Below, one piece after another: positions 46,047-54,642 of a stretch of DNA of 64,000 nucleotides (position 1 is its first letter; the number at the start of each line of letters is the position of its first letter). The DNA is from Sphingobium sp. TKS (GTDB taxonomy: Bacteria; Pseudomonadota; Alphaproteobacteria; Sphingomonadales; Sphingomonadaceae), in the NCBI RefSeq assembly GCF_001563265.1, contig NZ_CP005083.1, forward strand, positions 1,739,001 to 1,803,000, given 5' to 3'. The translations under genes and the position numbers were made by a program. Under the pieces are notes generated by a model. The model saw nothing but the letters and a program-made list of their open reading frames with translations. It was not told the origin of the DNA and ran no database searches.

Positions 46047-46202
46047 GCCAAGGTCATCCCAGCCGGGATGCGGCACAATATCGTGAATGTCTCCGACCAG
46101 CCATTTCGTTCGATCGATATTGATATCAAGTCGACCGAGCGCCCGCTGACCGATCCTTCGGACAGTCGGCTATTGACCAGCCCTGAGCAGGCGCGCGCAT
46201 GA
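46047..46202 (+). pseudogene. C-terminal fragment of a cupin-domain protein
   Basis: The plus frame reads AKVIPAGMRHNIVNVSDQPF then RSIDIDIKSTERPLTD to a TGA at 46200-46202. PAGxxHxxxNxxDxPxRxxxI is the second cupin motif with its metal-binding His; the first motif and everything before it are missing. The fragment abuts the truncated MDR gene head-to-head. Its tail points to the SDR gene, with which it may once have formed an operon. Confidence 0.7.
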
Positions 46203-46242
46203 GCGGCCGTCTCTTAAGAATATTGTACAGGAAGCGAATGGT

Positions 46243-46983
46243 GTGAACTTGATCGGTAAAGTCATCGTCGTGACCGGCGCGGAATCCGGGATCGGTCGTG
46301 AGATAGCCAAGACATGCAGTGCGGAAGGGGCGACACTGGTTCTGGCGGGGCTCAGCCTGTCGGGGATGGAGGAAACGGCGGCGCAGTGTGGAGGCGATCA
46401 CATCTCCTGCTGCACGACGGACATTTCCGATGAAGCGCAGGTCACGTCATTGGTGGCTCACGCCGTACAGCGCCATGGCGCCATGCACGGATTGGTCGCC
46501 AATGCCGGCATCACCGGGCCACGAAACGCGCTTGTCGACATAGCGTTGCATGACTGGCGGAGCGTCATCGACATCGACCTGACGGGCACATTCCTGACCG
46601 TGCGCGAAGCCGCCCGTCACATGATAGAACAGGGGCAGGGCGGTTCGATCGTCATCACCGGATCGTCGACGGCCATTCGTCCTCTGTCTGGATTCCTGCC
46701 CTATATCGCAGCCAAGGGTGGCCTGCATGCGATGGCCGAAGCGTTGGCGCTGGAACTGGGCTCTCACAGGATTCGTGTGAACACGCTCGTTCCGGGAACG
46801 ACCGCGACGCCTCTCACCCACGCGATGGATGGCTATCTGGCCAAGGCGGCTCTGGCGCTGCCGCTCGGCGAGGTCACCGAAGCCGCGGAATTGGGGCGCT
46901 ATGTTGCCTTCGCACTGAGCGATGCTGTGCCACATATGACCGGGAGCCTGCTGAAAGTGGACTCCGGTCGCACCGTGGCCTGA
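46243..46983 (+). CDS. SDR-family oxidoreductase
   Basis: 246 residues. Cofactor motif TGAESGIG near residues 11-18, VANAGITGPRN, catalytic Ser in VITGSSTAIRP, the YIAAK pair (Tyr/Lys) and a C-terminal SLLKVDSGRT. NAD(P)-dependent oxidation of a hydroxyl or reduction of a ketone; substrate unknown. Starts at GTG 46243 behind AGGAAGCG. Seven bases precede the MFS gene, so both belong to one transcript. Confidence 0.9.
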   Translation: MNLIGKVIVVTGAESGIGREIAKTCSAEGATLVLAGLSLSGMEETAAQCGGDHISCCTTDISDEAQVTSLVAHAVQRHGAMHGLVANAGITGPRNALVDIALHDWRSVIDIDLTGTFLTVREAARHMIEQGQGGSIVITGSSTAIRPLSGFLPYIAAKGGLHAMAEALALELGSHRIRVNTLVPGTTATPLTHAMDGYLAKAALALPLGEVTEAAELGRYVAFALSDAVPHMTGSLLKVDSGRTVA

Positions 46984-46989
46984 GTTGGA

Positions 46990-48441
46990 GTGCCCCTCAG
47001 GATGACGGATCCTCAAGTGCACATGCCACCTTCCGGCGTAGCCGACGCGGCACCTTCGCGCCGATTGGCCAAGGCGCAAGCCTGGACCGTTACGGCCCTC
47101 TTGACGCTGTTGACCGTGGTGTCCTTTGTCGATCGGCAGGTGCTGGCACTGCTGGTCGACGATCTGAAGGCTGATCTCAAGATCAGCGATATCCAGTTTG
47201 GCGTGCTGATTGGCCCGGCCTTCATCATCACATATAACCTGCTGCTGATGCCAGCGGCGTTCCTTATCGATCGCTGGAACCGCAAACTGCTCCTGATCTT
47301 CGGCTGTGTGCTCTGGACGGCCATGACCGCCTTGTCCGCCTTTGCCCAAAGCTATGAGCAACTTGTGACGTTGCGCCTAGGACTGGCTGTGGGAGAGGCG
47401 TTTCTTGGACCGATTGCGATATCGATCATCGGAGACTTGTTCTCCCGCGACGAGCGCTCGCTGCCAACTGCGGTTTTCGTCGCAGGGGGAACGGTCGGAA
47501 CGACCAGCGCTACCTTCTTCAGCGCGCTGGCGTATGAATGGGCGATGTCGATCCATCTGGTCCTGCTCACGATCGGCGTTGCCGCGCCCTGGCGGCTGAC
47601 ACTGATCGCGGTTGCAATGCCGGCGGCCATACTGGGCGTGTTGTTCACTCTTTTTGCGCGCGAGCCGATGCGGGACACTGCCGACCCTGGCGATAGACCC
47701 GACGCCGTGTCTCTGGGCACCCATACGCGAAGCCACGGGGTAATCTATCTGCCAGCCTGTCTGGCGGCCGGGTTGGTGCTCATGAGCAGTTCCGCGATCA
47801 ACATCTGGGGGCCGGCATTCCTGATGCGGGCCCATGGTCTGACACAGGTGGAGGCAGGATATCTGCTGGGAGCGACATCGCTTGTCGTCAGCGTGACGGG
47901 GCTGCTCAGCTTTCCCATACTTGCCCGATGGCGCGCCCGATCACGTCCGCGCAGCACCGCCATGACGGAGATATCCGCTGCGGCCACAGCATGCGCGATA
48001 CCCGGTTTGGCTCTGGCGGGCCTGTCAGGCACGCTCTGGATATCCATGGCCGGCGTGGGGATGTCGCTGGGCTGACTGGCTTGTGCCCTTGCCTTGCCGA
48101 CGCAATTGATCCAGCTTCACACGCCGTCTTCGATCAAGGCCAGGGTCACTGCCTTTGCCTTGTTCGTGATGTTCCTTATTTCTATCGGCATCGGACCGGT
48201 GCTCATACCCATCGTCGCGCAGGCGGTCTTTGCTGGCCCCTTCGCCCTCGGTCGGGCGCTCGCCGTCAGTGGCGTGCTGGCCTGTGGCGGGGCGCTTCTG
48301 TTAAAGCTGTGGTTGCATCGTCAACTTATGCTCATGCGTGGCGACGGACCTTTGCTGAGGGCGGACGCGTCGGCAGAAGCAAGCGCGCCGCAATACCACT
48401 TCATGCAGAGTAAGAACGGCCTGGGAGCCGAACCAGAATAG
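46990..48441 (+). pseudogene. MFS transporter with an in-frame TGA
   Basis: Residues 1-361 form helices 1-11 of a spinster-like/phthalate-type MFS protein: VVSFVDRQVLALLVDDLKAD, PAAFLIDRWNRKLLLIFGC, IISIIGDLFSRDERSLPTAV. The frame meets TGA at 48073-48075 after GVGMSLG. Without frame change it then continues LACALALPTQLIQLHTPSSI, VTAFALFVMFLISIGIGPVL, the expected last two helices and tail, to the stop at 48441. A Trp TGG changed to TGA fits best. The truncated product would lack the last helices and is probably inactive. Start GTG 46990 or ATG 47002. Confidence 0.8.
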
Positions 48442-48451
48442 GAGAAGAGGG

Positions 48452-49294
48452 ATGAAGATTGCGCGTATCGGCCCTTCCGGCGGCGAGAAGCCCGCAGTGA
48501 TCGACGAGCAGGGCATCGTCCGCGATGCCAGCGGCCTGATCGGTGAATGGTCGGGGGCGACCCTGGTTGAGGAGCTCAGGAAGCTGGAGACGGTCGACCT
48601 TTCGCGGCTTCCGGTCATCTCTCCTCCGTTCCGATATGGGCCGCCCGTCAGCGGCATCGGGAAGATAATCGGGATTGGCCTCAACTATCGGTCGCATGCC
48701 GAAGAAGCCGGAATGGCGCTTCCTGCCGAGCCGGCCTTTTTCCTGAAGGCGACCTCGTCGATCATCGGTCCGAACGACGATGTCATGTTGCCCAGGGGGA
48801 GCGTAAAGGGTGATTGGGAAATCGAGCTTGGTGTCGTGATCGGAAAGGCGGCGCGATATGTCAGGGAGGCCGATGCCATGGATCATGTCGCCGGCTATTG
48901 TATCGTCAACGACGTTTCGGAACGTGAACTACAGCTTGAACGCGGCACGCAATGGACGAAGGGAAAGTCCTGCGATACGTTCGGCCCAATCGGCCCCTGG
49001 CTGGTGACCCGTGACGAGATAGCCGATCCGCACAACCTGCGCTTGATACTCACCCTCAACGATGAGGTGATGCAGGATGGTCATACCGATGATCTCGTCT
49101 TCACCGTACCTCAATTGATAGCGCGAATGAGCGAGATTTTTACGTTGCATCCCGGCGATATCATATCGACCGGAACGCCCGGTGGTGTGGGGCTGGGCAT
49201 GCGTCCCTCGCGGTTCCTGAAGGCCGACGACGAGATGCATTTGCAGATCGGGGGGCTCGGCGAGCAACGGCAAAAGGTCATGGCCCATCAATGA
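48452..49294 (+). CDS. Fumarylacetoacetate hydrolase family protein
   Basis: 280 residues. N-terminal cap, then IIGIGLNYRSHAEEAG, metal ligands in GDWEIELGVVIGKAAR and GYCIVNDVSEREL, and C-terminal HPGDIISTGTPGGVGLG. Family members hydrolyse C-C bonds of acylpyruvates or decarboxylate/hydrate 2-keto acids in aromatic degradation. RBS AGGAGAAGAGGG. Last gene of the SDR-MFS-FAH run and, functionally, the likely ring-cleavage-product hydrolase feeding the CoA-transferase and thiolase. Confidence 0.9.
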   Translation: MKIARIGPSGGEKPAVIDEQGIVRDASGLIGEWSGATLVEELRKLETVDLSRLPVISPPFRYGPPVSGIGKIIGIGLNYRSHAEEAGMALPAEPAFFLKATSSIIGPNDDVMLPRGSVKGDWEIELGVVIGKAARYVREADAMDHVAGYCIVNDVSERELQLERGTQWTKGKSCDTFGPIGPWLVTRDEIADPHNLRLILTLNDEVMQDGHTDDLVFTVPQLIARMSEIFTLHPGDIISTGTPGGVGLGMRPSRFLKADDEMHLQIGGLGEQRQKVMAHQ

Positions 49295-49430
49295 AGAGCA
49301 GCCATATTCGATGCTCCCCCGCATCGTCATAAAAAGGGACGAGCTATCGGATCGGGCTGGACGAGGCTGCCGAGTCCGATATGTCGAAGGTTTTGCAACT
49401 GTTCGCCGTTTCCCTGGGCCAGTCCGAAAG

Positions 49431-50450
49431 TCAGCGCCGCATGAAGCCCATCCAGCGCAGTAGCGCATAGGTGATGGCGGCCGCACCGGCTGCCAGAGCG
49501 GTCGCGTGCCATGTCCCCCAGGGGTCTTGCGCGAAGGGCAGGCCGCCCGTGTTCATGCCGAAAATGCCCGTCACCAGTGTCGCGGGCAGCATCAGCGCCG
49601 TCACGATCGAGAGGATGTAGAGATTCTGGTTGGTGCGCTGCGCCTCCTGAATATCCAGTTCCTCCCGCAGCAGGCGAAGCTGACCCTGGACGCCCAGAAT
49701 ATCGGCGTCGAGCGACTGGAGCCGCTGCGCCACCTTCTCGACACTGGGCAAAAGTGCGGTGGGCAGTTCCTGATCCTTTTCCAGCCGCTGGAAGACGCTG
49801 CGCATACCCGACAGCAGCCGGTGAAGCTGCGCCAGCCTGCGCCGGATGCCGATGAGGTCGCGGGCCGAAGGGGGGTGATGGCCGTCGAGAAACGCGTCCT
49901 CGGCCCGCTGGACGTCCAGGCTGAGCGTACGGCTGATGTCGGCGATATTGTCCGCGATGGAATCGACCAGCAGTTCCAGCGCCCGTGCGGGATCGATGGC
50001 GGTAGTGGCATGCTCCAGCCGTTGGCGCGCGATATCGGCGGACCGCAAGGGGTGCATGCGCGTCGTCAGCATCAACTCGGGCGTCAGGGCAATCCGCAGC
50101 GCGCCGATGCGGGCCGTGTCGATCACGTCGAAATCCCGTTCGAAATCGTGCAGCACGCATCCGACCGCCCTGCCGTCGACCAGCGAGCGCTGATGCGTGT
50201 CGGGGGAAAGCAGCATTTCCCGCAGGGAGGACGGCAGGCCAGCCTCCCGCTCTATCCAGGCGCGGGTGCCGCGATCGGCCAGGTTGAGATGCAGCCAGCG
50301 GAAGGCGCCGGCGCGATCAGCCTCGCACCGGTCCACAGGCCGCGATCCTCCTGCCGTGAAATCCAGACCCCATATGAGTCCCGGACCCATATCCGCCATC
50401 GGCACGGAGATGCGAAAGAGGGGATCCTGCTGAACAGTCGTGGCGCACAT
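49431..50450 (-). CDS. CorA/ZntB-type divalent cation transporter
   Basis: About 339 residues: a large cytosolic alpha/beta N-terminal domain, long coiled helices (ELLVDSIADNIADISRTLSL, AQRTNQNLYILSIVTALMLP) and two C-terminal TM helices with the pore signature FGMNTGGLPF. ZntB proteins move zinc, CorA magnesium; the GLIWGLDF-type N-terminus resembles ZntB. Start uncertain: ATG 50450 sits directly behind GGGAG; 50489 and 50399 are alternatives. The gap 49295-49430 holds nothing evident. Confidence 0.88.
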   Translation of the reverse strand: MCATTVQQDPLFRISVPMADMGPGLIWGLDFTAGGSRPVDRCEADRAGAFRWLHLNLADRGTRAWIEREAGLPSSLREMLLSPDTHQRSLVDGRAVGCVLHDFERDFDVIDTARIGALRIALTPELMLTTRMHPLRSADIARQRLEHATTAIDPARALELLVDSIADNIADISRTLSLDVQRAEDAFLDGHHPPSARDLIGIRRRLAQLHRLLSGMRSVFQRLEKDQELPTALLPSVEKVAQRLQSLDADILGVQGQLRLLREELDIQEAQRTNQNLYILSIVTALMLPATLVTGIFGMNTGGLPFAQDPWGTWHATALAAGAAAITYALLRWMGFMRR

Positions 50451-50591
50451 CTCCCGTCGAACCGGCCCTATAAAGCGGCAGGATGACATTATGGTGGCAT
50501 TACTGGTGAATTACGGGACTCGCCTTCGCCCGGCGGCATCGCTAACATGGATCAGCCGCTTTCTTTCCGGCGATCCCATGTCAGGATATTT

Positions 50592-51065
50592 ATGCCAATA
50601 GAGATTGAGCGCAAATTCCTTGTCGTGGGCGATGCATGGCGGCAGAGGGCCGATAAGGGGCGCTGCCTTCGTCAAGGCTATGTCGCGCATGAGGCGCATG
50701 CGAGCGTGCGTGTCCGCCTGTCCGATGAGGGAGCCTGGCTCACGTTGAAGAGCGGGCGAGCGGGCATCGTGCGGGACGAATTCGAATATGAGATTTCGCG
50801 CATCGATGCGGAGGATATGCTCGACAGGCTGTGCGTCGGCCCGGTGATCGAGAAGACGCGCTACCGCGTGCCCCATGGCGGCAAGATCTGGGAGGTAGAT
50901 GTTTTTGCCGGCCGGGCGGAAGGGCTGGTTCTGGCCGAAATCGAACTGGCTGCCACGGATGAACCGTTCGATCTGCCCGACTGGGCGGGCAAGGAAGTCA
51001 CCGACGATCCCCGCTTCCGCAATTCGGCTATCGCTCTGATCCCGATGGCCGAAGTGGCCGCCTGA
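50592..51065 (+). CDS. CYTH-domain protein (triphosphatase family)
   Basis: 157 residues. Signature ExExK in PIEIERKFLV (residues 4-8), then LRQGYVAHE, VRVRLSDEGAWLTLKSGRAG, IEKTRYRV and LAEIELAATDE, the strands of the triphosphate tunnel. Members hydrolyse inorganic triphosphate or act as class IV adenylate cyclases; most bacterial ones are triphosphatases. Start at ATG 50592 matches the family; AGGATATTT precedes it. Confidence 0.9.
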   Translation: MPIEIERKFLVVGDAWRQRADKGRCLRQGYVAHEAHASVRVRLSDEGAWLTLKSGRAGIVRDEFEYEISRIDAEDMLDRLCVGPVIEKTRYRVPHGGKIWEVDVFAGRAEGLVLAEIELAATDEPFDLPDWAGKEVTDDPRFRNSAIALIPMAEVAA

Positions 51066-51172
51066 AAAGGCCTGCCGCTAACAGCGCACCAATGTCACCG
51101 GCACCGGCTCTATGCCGTGCGCCAAGGCCCGTCCTTCTGACCGGGGCGCCCCTTGCTTCCCCGGTCAACCCA

Positions 51173-51910
51173 TCAGGCCCGTGCAGCCGTGATGGAGGGA
51201 TGTTCCGTAGCCCGGATTCCAGCGGCCTTGCGTTCGGAATAGCGGTCGACCAACTGCGCGGCATGGGGCCGCATCAGCACGGTGATGCGAACCAGCTCCT
51301 CCATCACGTCGACAATGCGATCATAATAGCTGGATGGCCGCATCCGACCCTCTTCATCGAACTCCTTATAGGCCATGGCTACCGACGACTGATTGGGGAT
51401 GGTGAACATCCGCATCCACCGCCCCAGAAGGCGAAGGGTGTTCACCGCGTTGAAAGACTGCGAACCGCCGGACACCTGCATGACCGCCAGGGTTCGGCCC
51501 TGGGTCGGGCGCAGTCCCTTCATCTCCAGCGGCAGATGGTCGATCTGCGCCTTCATGATGCCGGTGATCTGCCCATGGCGCTCCGGGCTGCACCACAGCA
51601 TGCCCTCGGACCACAGGGCATGTTCGCGTAGCTCGTGGACCGCCGGATGATCGTCGCCCTTGACCTGATCGGGGAGCGGAAGGTCCGATGGATCGAAAAT
51701 CCGCGTCTCTGCGCCGAAATATTCCAGCAGCCGCGCGGCTTCCTCAACGGCCAGCCGGGAGAAAGATCGCTCCCGCAGCGATCCGTAAAGCAGCAGGATA
51801 CGGGGTGGATGCTGGTCGTTTCCCAAACCGAGGGCAGGGCGGCGGTGGACAAACTCCTGTTGCAATGCCGGCAGGTGATCGGCGGCCAACAGCGGGCGCA
51901 AGCGGTTCAT
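51173..51910 (-). CDS. arsH: Arsenical resistance NADPH-dependent flavoprotein ArsH
   Basis: 245 residues. ArsH signatures: [20 protein letters not shown] (FMN phosphate loop), [30 protein letters not shown] and [20 protein letters not shown]. ArsH oxidises trivalent organoarsenicals and has quinone/azo reductase activity. Last gene of the ars operon; overlaps the aquaporin gene by four bases. Confidence 0.95.
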   Translation of the reverse strand: MNRLRPLLAADHLPALQQEFVHRRPALGLGNDQHPPRILLLYGSLRERSFSRLAVEEAARLLEYFGAETRIFDPSDLPLPDQVKGDDHPAVHELREHALWSEGMLWCSPERHGQITGIMKAQIDHLPLEMKGLRPTQGRTLAVMQVSGGSQSFNAVNTLRLLGRWMRMFTIPNQSSVAMAYKEFDEEGRMRPSSYYDRIVDVMEELVRITVLMRPHAAQLVDRYSERKAAGIRATEHPSITAARA

Positions 51911-52575
51911 GCAATGTCTTTCCGATTCTCACCGAAGATGGCTTCGGAGGCCAGATGGGCGACAAGGGCGCCGGCGAATTGCGCGGCAATGAAGCCGGGC
52001 ACGCTGGTCGGGGCGATACCCGCAAAGCTGTTGCTGAGCGACCGGGCGATGGTGATCGCCGGATTGGCGAAACTGGTCGACGATGTGAACCAATAGGCAG
52101 CCGTGATGTAGAGCGCGACGCTGGCCGGCACCCATTGCGGATGCGTCTTCGCGGTTCCGATAATGGTCAACACCAGGCCGAAGGTCGCGATGCCTTCTCC
52201 GGCCCATTGGCCGATGCCGCTGCGAACCTTTTCCGAAACCTCCCAGATCGGCGCGCCGAACATGATATGCGCGGCCCAGACGCCGAGAATGCCGCCGATC
52301 AACTGAGCGCACATATATTGCAGGGCCGTGCTTGTCCCAATGTGGCCGCGCAAGCGCATCACCAGCGTCACCGCCGGATTGAAATGCGCTCCCGAAACCG
52401 GCCCCAACATGGTGATGAGAACGAAGAGGATTGCGCCTGTCGCTAGCGTGTTCCCGAGCAGAGCGACCGCGCCATTCCCGCCAGAGAGCGTCTCTGCCAT
52501 GATGCCCGAACCGATGACGGTCGCGAACAGCATGAAGCTGCCGAGCGCCTCTGACCAAAGTGCCGAACGATTCAT
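51907..52575 (-). CDS. Aquaglyceroporin of the arsenic operon (AqpS-like)
   Basis: 222 residues from [14 protein letters not shown], six TM helices. The two pore half-helices are [12 protein letters not shown] and [12 protein letters not shown]. In Sinorhizobium meliloti an aquaglyceroporin (AqpS) replaces the arsenite pump in an arsR-aqpS-arsC-arsH operon, letting arsenite formed by ArsC leave down its gradient; gene content here is the same plus an extra ArsC-like gene. Overlaps arsC and arsH by four bases each. Confidence 0.9.
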   Translation of the reverse strand: MNRSALWSEALGSFMLFATVIGSGIMAETLSGGNGAVALLGNTLATGAILFVLITMLGPVSGAHFNPAVTLVMRLRGHIGTSTALQYMCAQLIGGILGVWAAHIMFGAPIWEVSEKVRSGIGQWAGEGIATFGLVLTIIGTAKTHPQWVPASVALYITAAYWFTSSTSFANPAITIARSLSNSFAGIAPTSVPGFIAAQFAGALVAHLASEAIFGENRKDIA

Positions 52576-53006
52576 CCGTGCAGCAGGCGATGGCCGGATG
52601 CGTCGATGACCTGCTCTCCATCTTCCTTGGCAAAGGCGGCTTTTTGCGCTTGCGGGAGCAGGTCCAGAACCGCCTCGGACGGGCGGCACAGTTTCACGCC
52701 CAAGGGCGAGACAACCAGGGGGCGGTTGATCAGAATGGGATGCGCCATCATGGCATCGATCAGCGCGTCATCGGACAGCGTTTCATCGCCAAGGCCCAAT
52801 TCGGCATAGGGCGTGCCTTTTTCGCGCAACAGCGCGCGAGGGGCAATCCCGGCGCGAGCGATCAGGCTTTCCAGCATGGCGCGCGAAGGGGGCGTCTTGA
52901 GATATTCCACGACGTGCGGCTCGATCCCGGCATTGCGGATCATCGCCAGCGCGTTGCGTGACGTGCCGCATTCAGGATTGTGGTAGATGATGATGTCGGT
53001 GGTCAT
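52572..53006 (-). CDS. arsC: Arsenate reductase, glutaredoxin-dependent
   Basis: 144 residues. [20 protein letters not shown] with the catalytic Cys at residue 13, [17 protein letters not shown] and [20 protein letters not shown], matching the plasmid R773-type ArsC along its full length. Reduces arsenate to arsenite using glutathione and glutaredoxin. Overlaps its neighbours by four bases on both sides, so it is strongly coupled in the operon. Confidence 0.95.
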   Translation of the reverse strand: MTTDIIIYHNPECGTSRNALAMIRNAGIEPHVVEYLKTPPSRAMLESLIARAGIAPRALLREKGTPYAELGLGDETLSDDALIDAMMAHPILINRPLVVSPLGVKLCRPSEAVLDLLPQAQKAAFAKEDGEQVIDASGHRLLHG

Positions 53007-53341
53007 TCGGTGGCTCCCGCCTTGCTACTGGCGCCGTCGCCCTGACCGATCTCCCTGAACTGACGGCGCGTTGCCATCTCATCGAGGCTGGCGAGGGGCA
53101 GCGCGAGGAAAAGGGAAATGCGGTTTCGCAGATAGTGGAGCGCGCGCATGCCCGCAGTATCGAAGCCAAGATCCTCCAGCACGGCGATCGCCATGGGATG
53201 CACCGCGCCTTTGGGCTGGCTCCCGGCGCTATAGGCGCGAAAGCGGCCTTCTCCCAGCTTGTTCATCAGCGCCTCGCCCAGAATGGAGCGGGCCGAATTG
53301 CCGGTGCACAGAAAGAGGACGTTATAGATTTTGTCGGTCAT
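53003..53341 (-). pseudogene. ArsC of the low-molecular-weight phosphatase type with a large internal deletion
   Basis: The 112 residues start as a full family member, YNVLFLCTGNSARSILGEAL (P-loop Cys 12) to DLGFDTAGMRA near residue 67. They then jump in frame to LHYLRNRISLFLALPLASLD, which in complete proteins of about 165-170 residues lies some 55 residues further on. The deleted part carries the resolving Cys and the general-acid Asp. Arsenate reduction by the usual route should be impossible. Reading frame, RBS position and operon overlaps are intact, so it is still translated. Confidence 0.7.
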
Positions 53342-53353
53342 GGCCTGATACCT

Positions 53354-53683
53354 TCAGCAGCAGGTGAGTTCAGCGATCAGAGGCTCGCAGAGCTCGCGGC
53401 GGCCCTCGCAACAATCCTTGGCGAGATAGAGCATCAGGTCGCGCAATTTGGCGATGTTCGCACGCTGGATCATCTGTCGGCCGCGCTTCTCGGCCAGGAC
53501 CAGCTCCGCCGCGACGAGGACGGCCAGATGCGTGGAAAAGGTGCTCTGGCTCAGTCCCGATGCGTCGACAAGCTGCCCGGTGGAAAGACCCTCGGGTTCC
53601 GCGCGGACGAGGCGTTGAAATGCCTCCAGGCGAGTGGGATGGGAAAGGGCAGCAAGGGCGCCGAGTGCGTCTTCGATTTCCAT
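53354..53683 (-). CDS. arsR: ArsR-family repressor
   Basis: 109 residues. Winged helix with LGALAALSHPTRLEAFQRLV, STGQLVDASGLSQSTFSTHL, and the wing EKRGRQMIQRAN. Cys residues CCEGRRELC and a terminal CC could bind As(III), unlike the classical ELCVC site in helix 3, so the sensing site is C-terminal. No RBS precedes the ATG; with the -10 lying just upstream the mRNA may be leaderless. First gene of the ars operon. Confidence 0.92.
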   Translation of the reverse strand: MEIEDALGALAALSHPTRLEAFQRLVRAEPEGLSTGQLVDASGLSQSTFSTHLAVLVAAELVLAEKRGRQMIQRANIAKLRDLMLYLAKDCCEGRRELCEPLIAELTCC

Positions 53684-53718
53684 TCATCGTCTATTACCGA
53701 TGAATTGGCTGTCGTCAA
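53682..53718 (-). promoter_or_regulatory. ars promoter with ArsR-type operator over the start codon
   Basis: Minus strand: -35 TTGACG (53718-53713), 16-base spacer, -10 TAATAG (53696-53691). A perfect inverted repeat ATTCATCG (53682-53689) / CGATGAAT (53698-53705) brackets the -10 and covers the arsR start codon. Transcription would start 1-8 bases from the ATG. Binding of ArsR here would block RNA polymerase. Confidence 0.7.
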
Positions 53719-53978
53719 TATCTATCGAAATTATCCGATGCGTTTAATATTCCAGAGACATGGCTTGCGCTTATCCTTGGCGGACGCTGTCGATGACGCG
53801 CCGGATATTCCCAGCGCCGCCAGGGTGCCGGCGACATCCCGACAGTCCCGGGACAAACCGCTCAGTGCCGATCCGCAAGAACACGGAACCCCAAGAAATA
53901 ATCGCCTTGCCTGCCCCGCCATGATAGATTTCCCTGCCCGCCGATCCAGGTAGGCGCGAGTCTTTGCAGGGAGGAACC

Positions 53979-54641
53979 ATGACACTCTCGATCGGCAGCA
54001 AGGCCCCCGACTTCACGGCGCAGACCACCAAGGGCGAAATCCGCTTCCACGAATGGCTGGACGAAAGCTGGGGCATCCTCTTTTCGCACCCCAAGGACTT
54101 CACCCCCGTCTGCACGACGGAGCTGGGCTATCTCGCCCGGCTGACCCCCGAATTCGCCAGCCGCAACTGCAAGGTGATCGGCCTGTCGGTTGACCCCGTC
54201 GGCAATCATGAGCGCTGGCTGGCCGACATCAAAGCCGCGACCGGTGGCGACGTCACCTATCCCATCATTGGCGACAGCGACCTGAAAGTCGCCCAAGCCT
54301 ATGAAATGCTCCCCGCCAGCGCCGGAGATAGTAGCGAAGGCCGCACCGCCGCCGACAATCAGACGGTCCGCACCGTCTACCTGATCGGCCCTGACAAGCT
54401 CATCAAGGCGATGCTGAGCTATCCCATGAGCAGCGGCCGCAATTTCGACGAGGTGATGCGCCTGCTCGATAGTTGCCAACTGACGGCAAAGCACAAGGTC
54501 GCGACCCCGGTGAACTGGAAATGGGGAGAGGATGTCATCATCGTCCCCGCCGTGTCCGACGAGGAGGCGAAGGAACGCTTCCCCGAAGGCTGGACCAGCG
54601 TCACGCCCTACATGCGCGTCGTCCCCCAGCCCCAAGACTAA
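53979..54641 (+). CDS. 1-Cys peroxiredoxin (Prx6 type)
   Basis: 220 residues. Peroxidatic Cys 45 in SHPKDFTPVCTTELG, followed by GLSVDPVGNHERWLADI and the Prx6-type C-terminal domain PVNWKWGEDVIIVPAVSDEE. Reduces hydrogen peroxide and lipid peroxides in the cytosol. The ATG at 53979 is preceded by GGGAGG. One base separates its stop from the next gene, so the two are coexpressed, suggesting a shared role in peroxide and sulfide/persulfide stress. The 295-base gap before it carries the ars promoter. Confidence 0.94.
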   Translation: MTLSIGSKAPDFTAQTTKGEIRFHEWLDESWGILFSHPKDFTPVCTTELGYLARLTPEFASRNCKVIGLSVDPVGNHERWLADIKAATGGDVTYPIIGDSDLKVAQAYEMLPASAGDSSEGRTAADNQTVRTVYLIGPDKLIKAMLSYPMSSGRNFDEVMRLLDSCQLTAKHKVATPVNWKWGEDVIIVPAVSDEEAKERFPEGWTSVTPYMRVVPQPQD

Positions 54642-54642
54642 T

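Noticed and set aside
48073..48075. Selenocysteine recoding at the TGA in the MFS gene
   Set aside because: No MFS transporter of this type is known to use selenocysteine, the neighbouring sequence shows no evident SECIS-like hairpin, and the gene lies in an island with other broken genes.
31113..49294. Integrase, tRNA attachment site or conjugation genes bounding the island
   Set aside because: None found at either border; transfer is only inferred from gene content.
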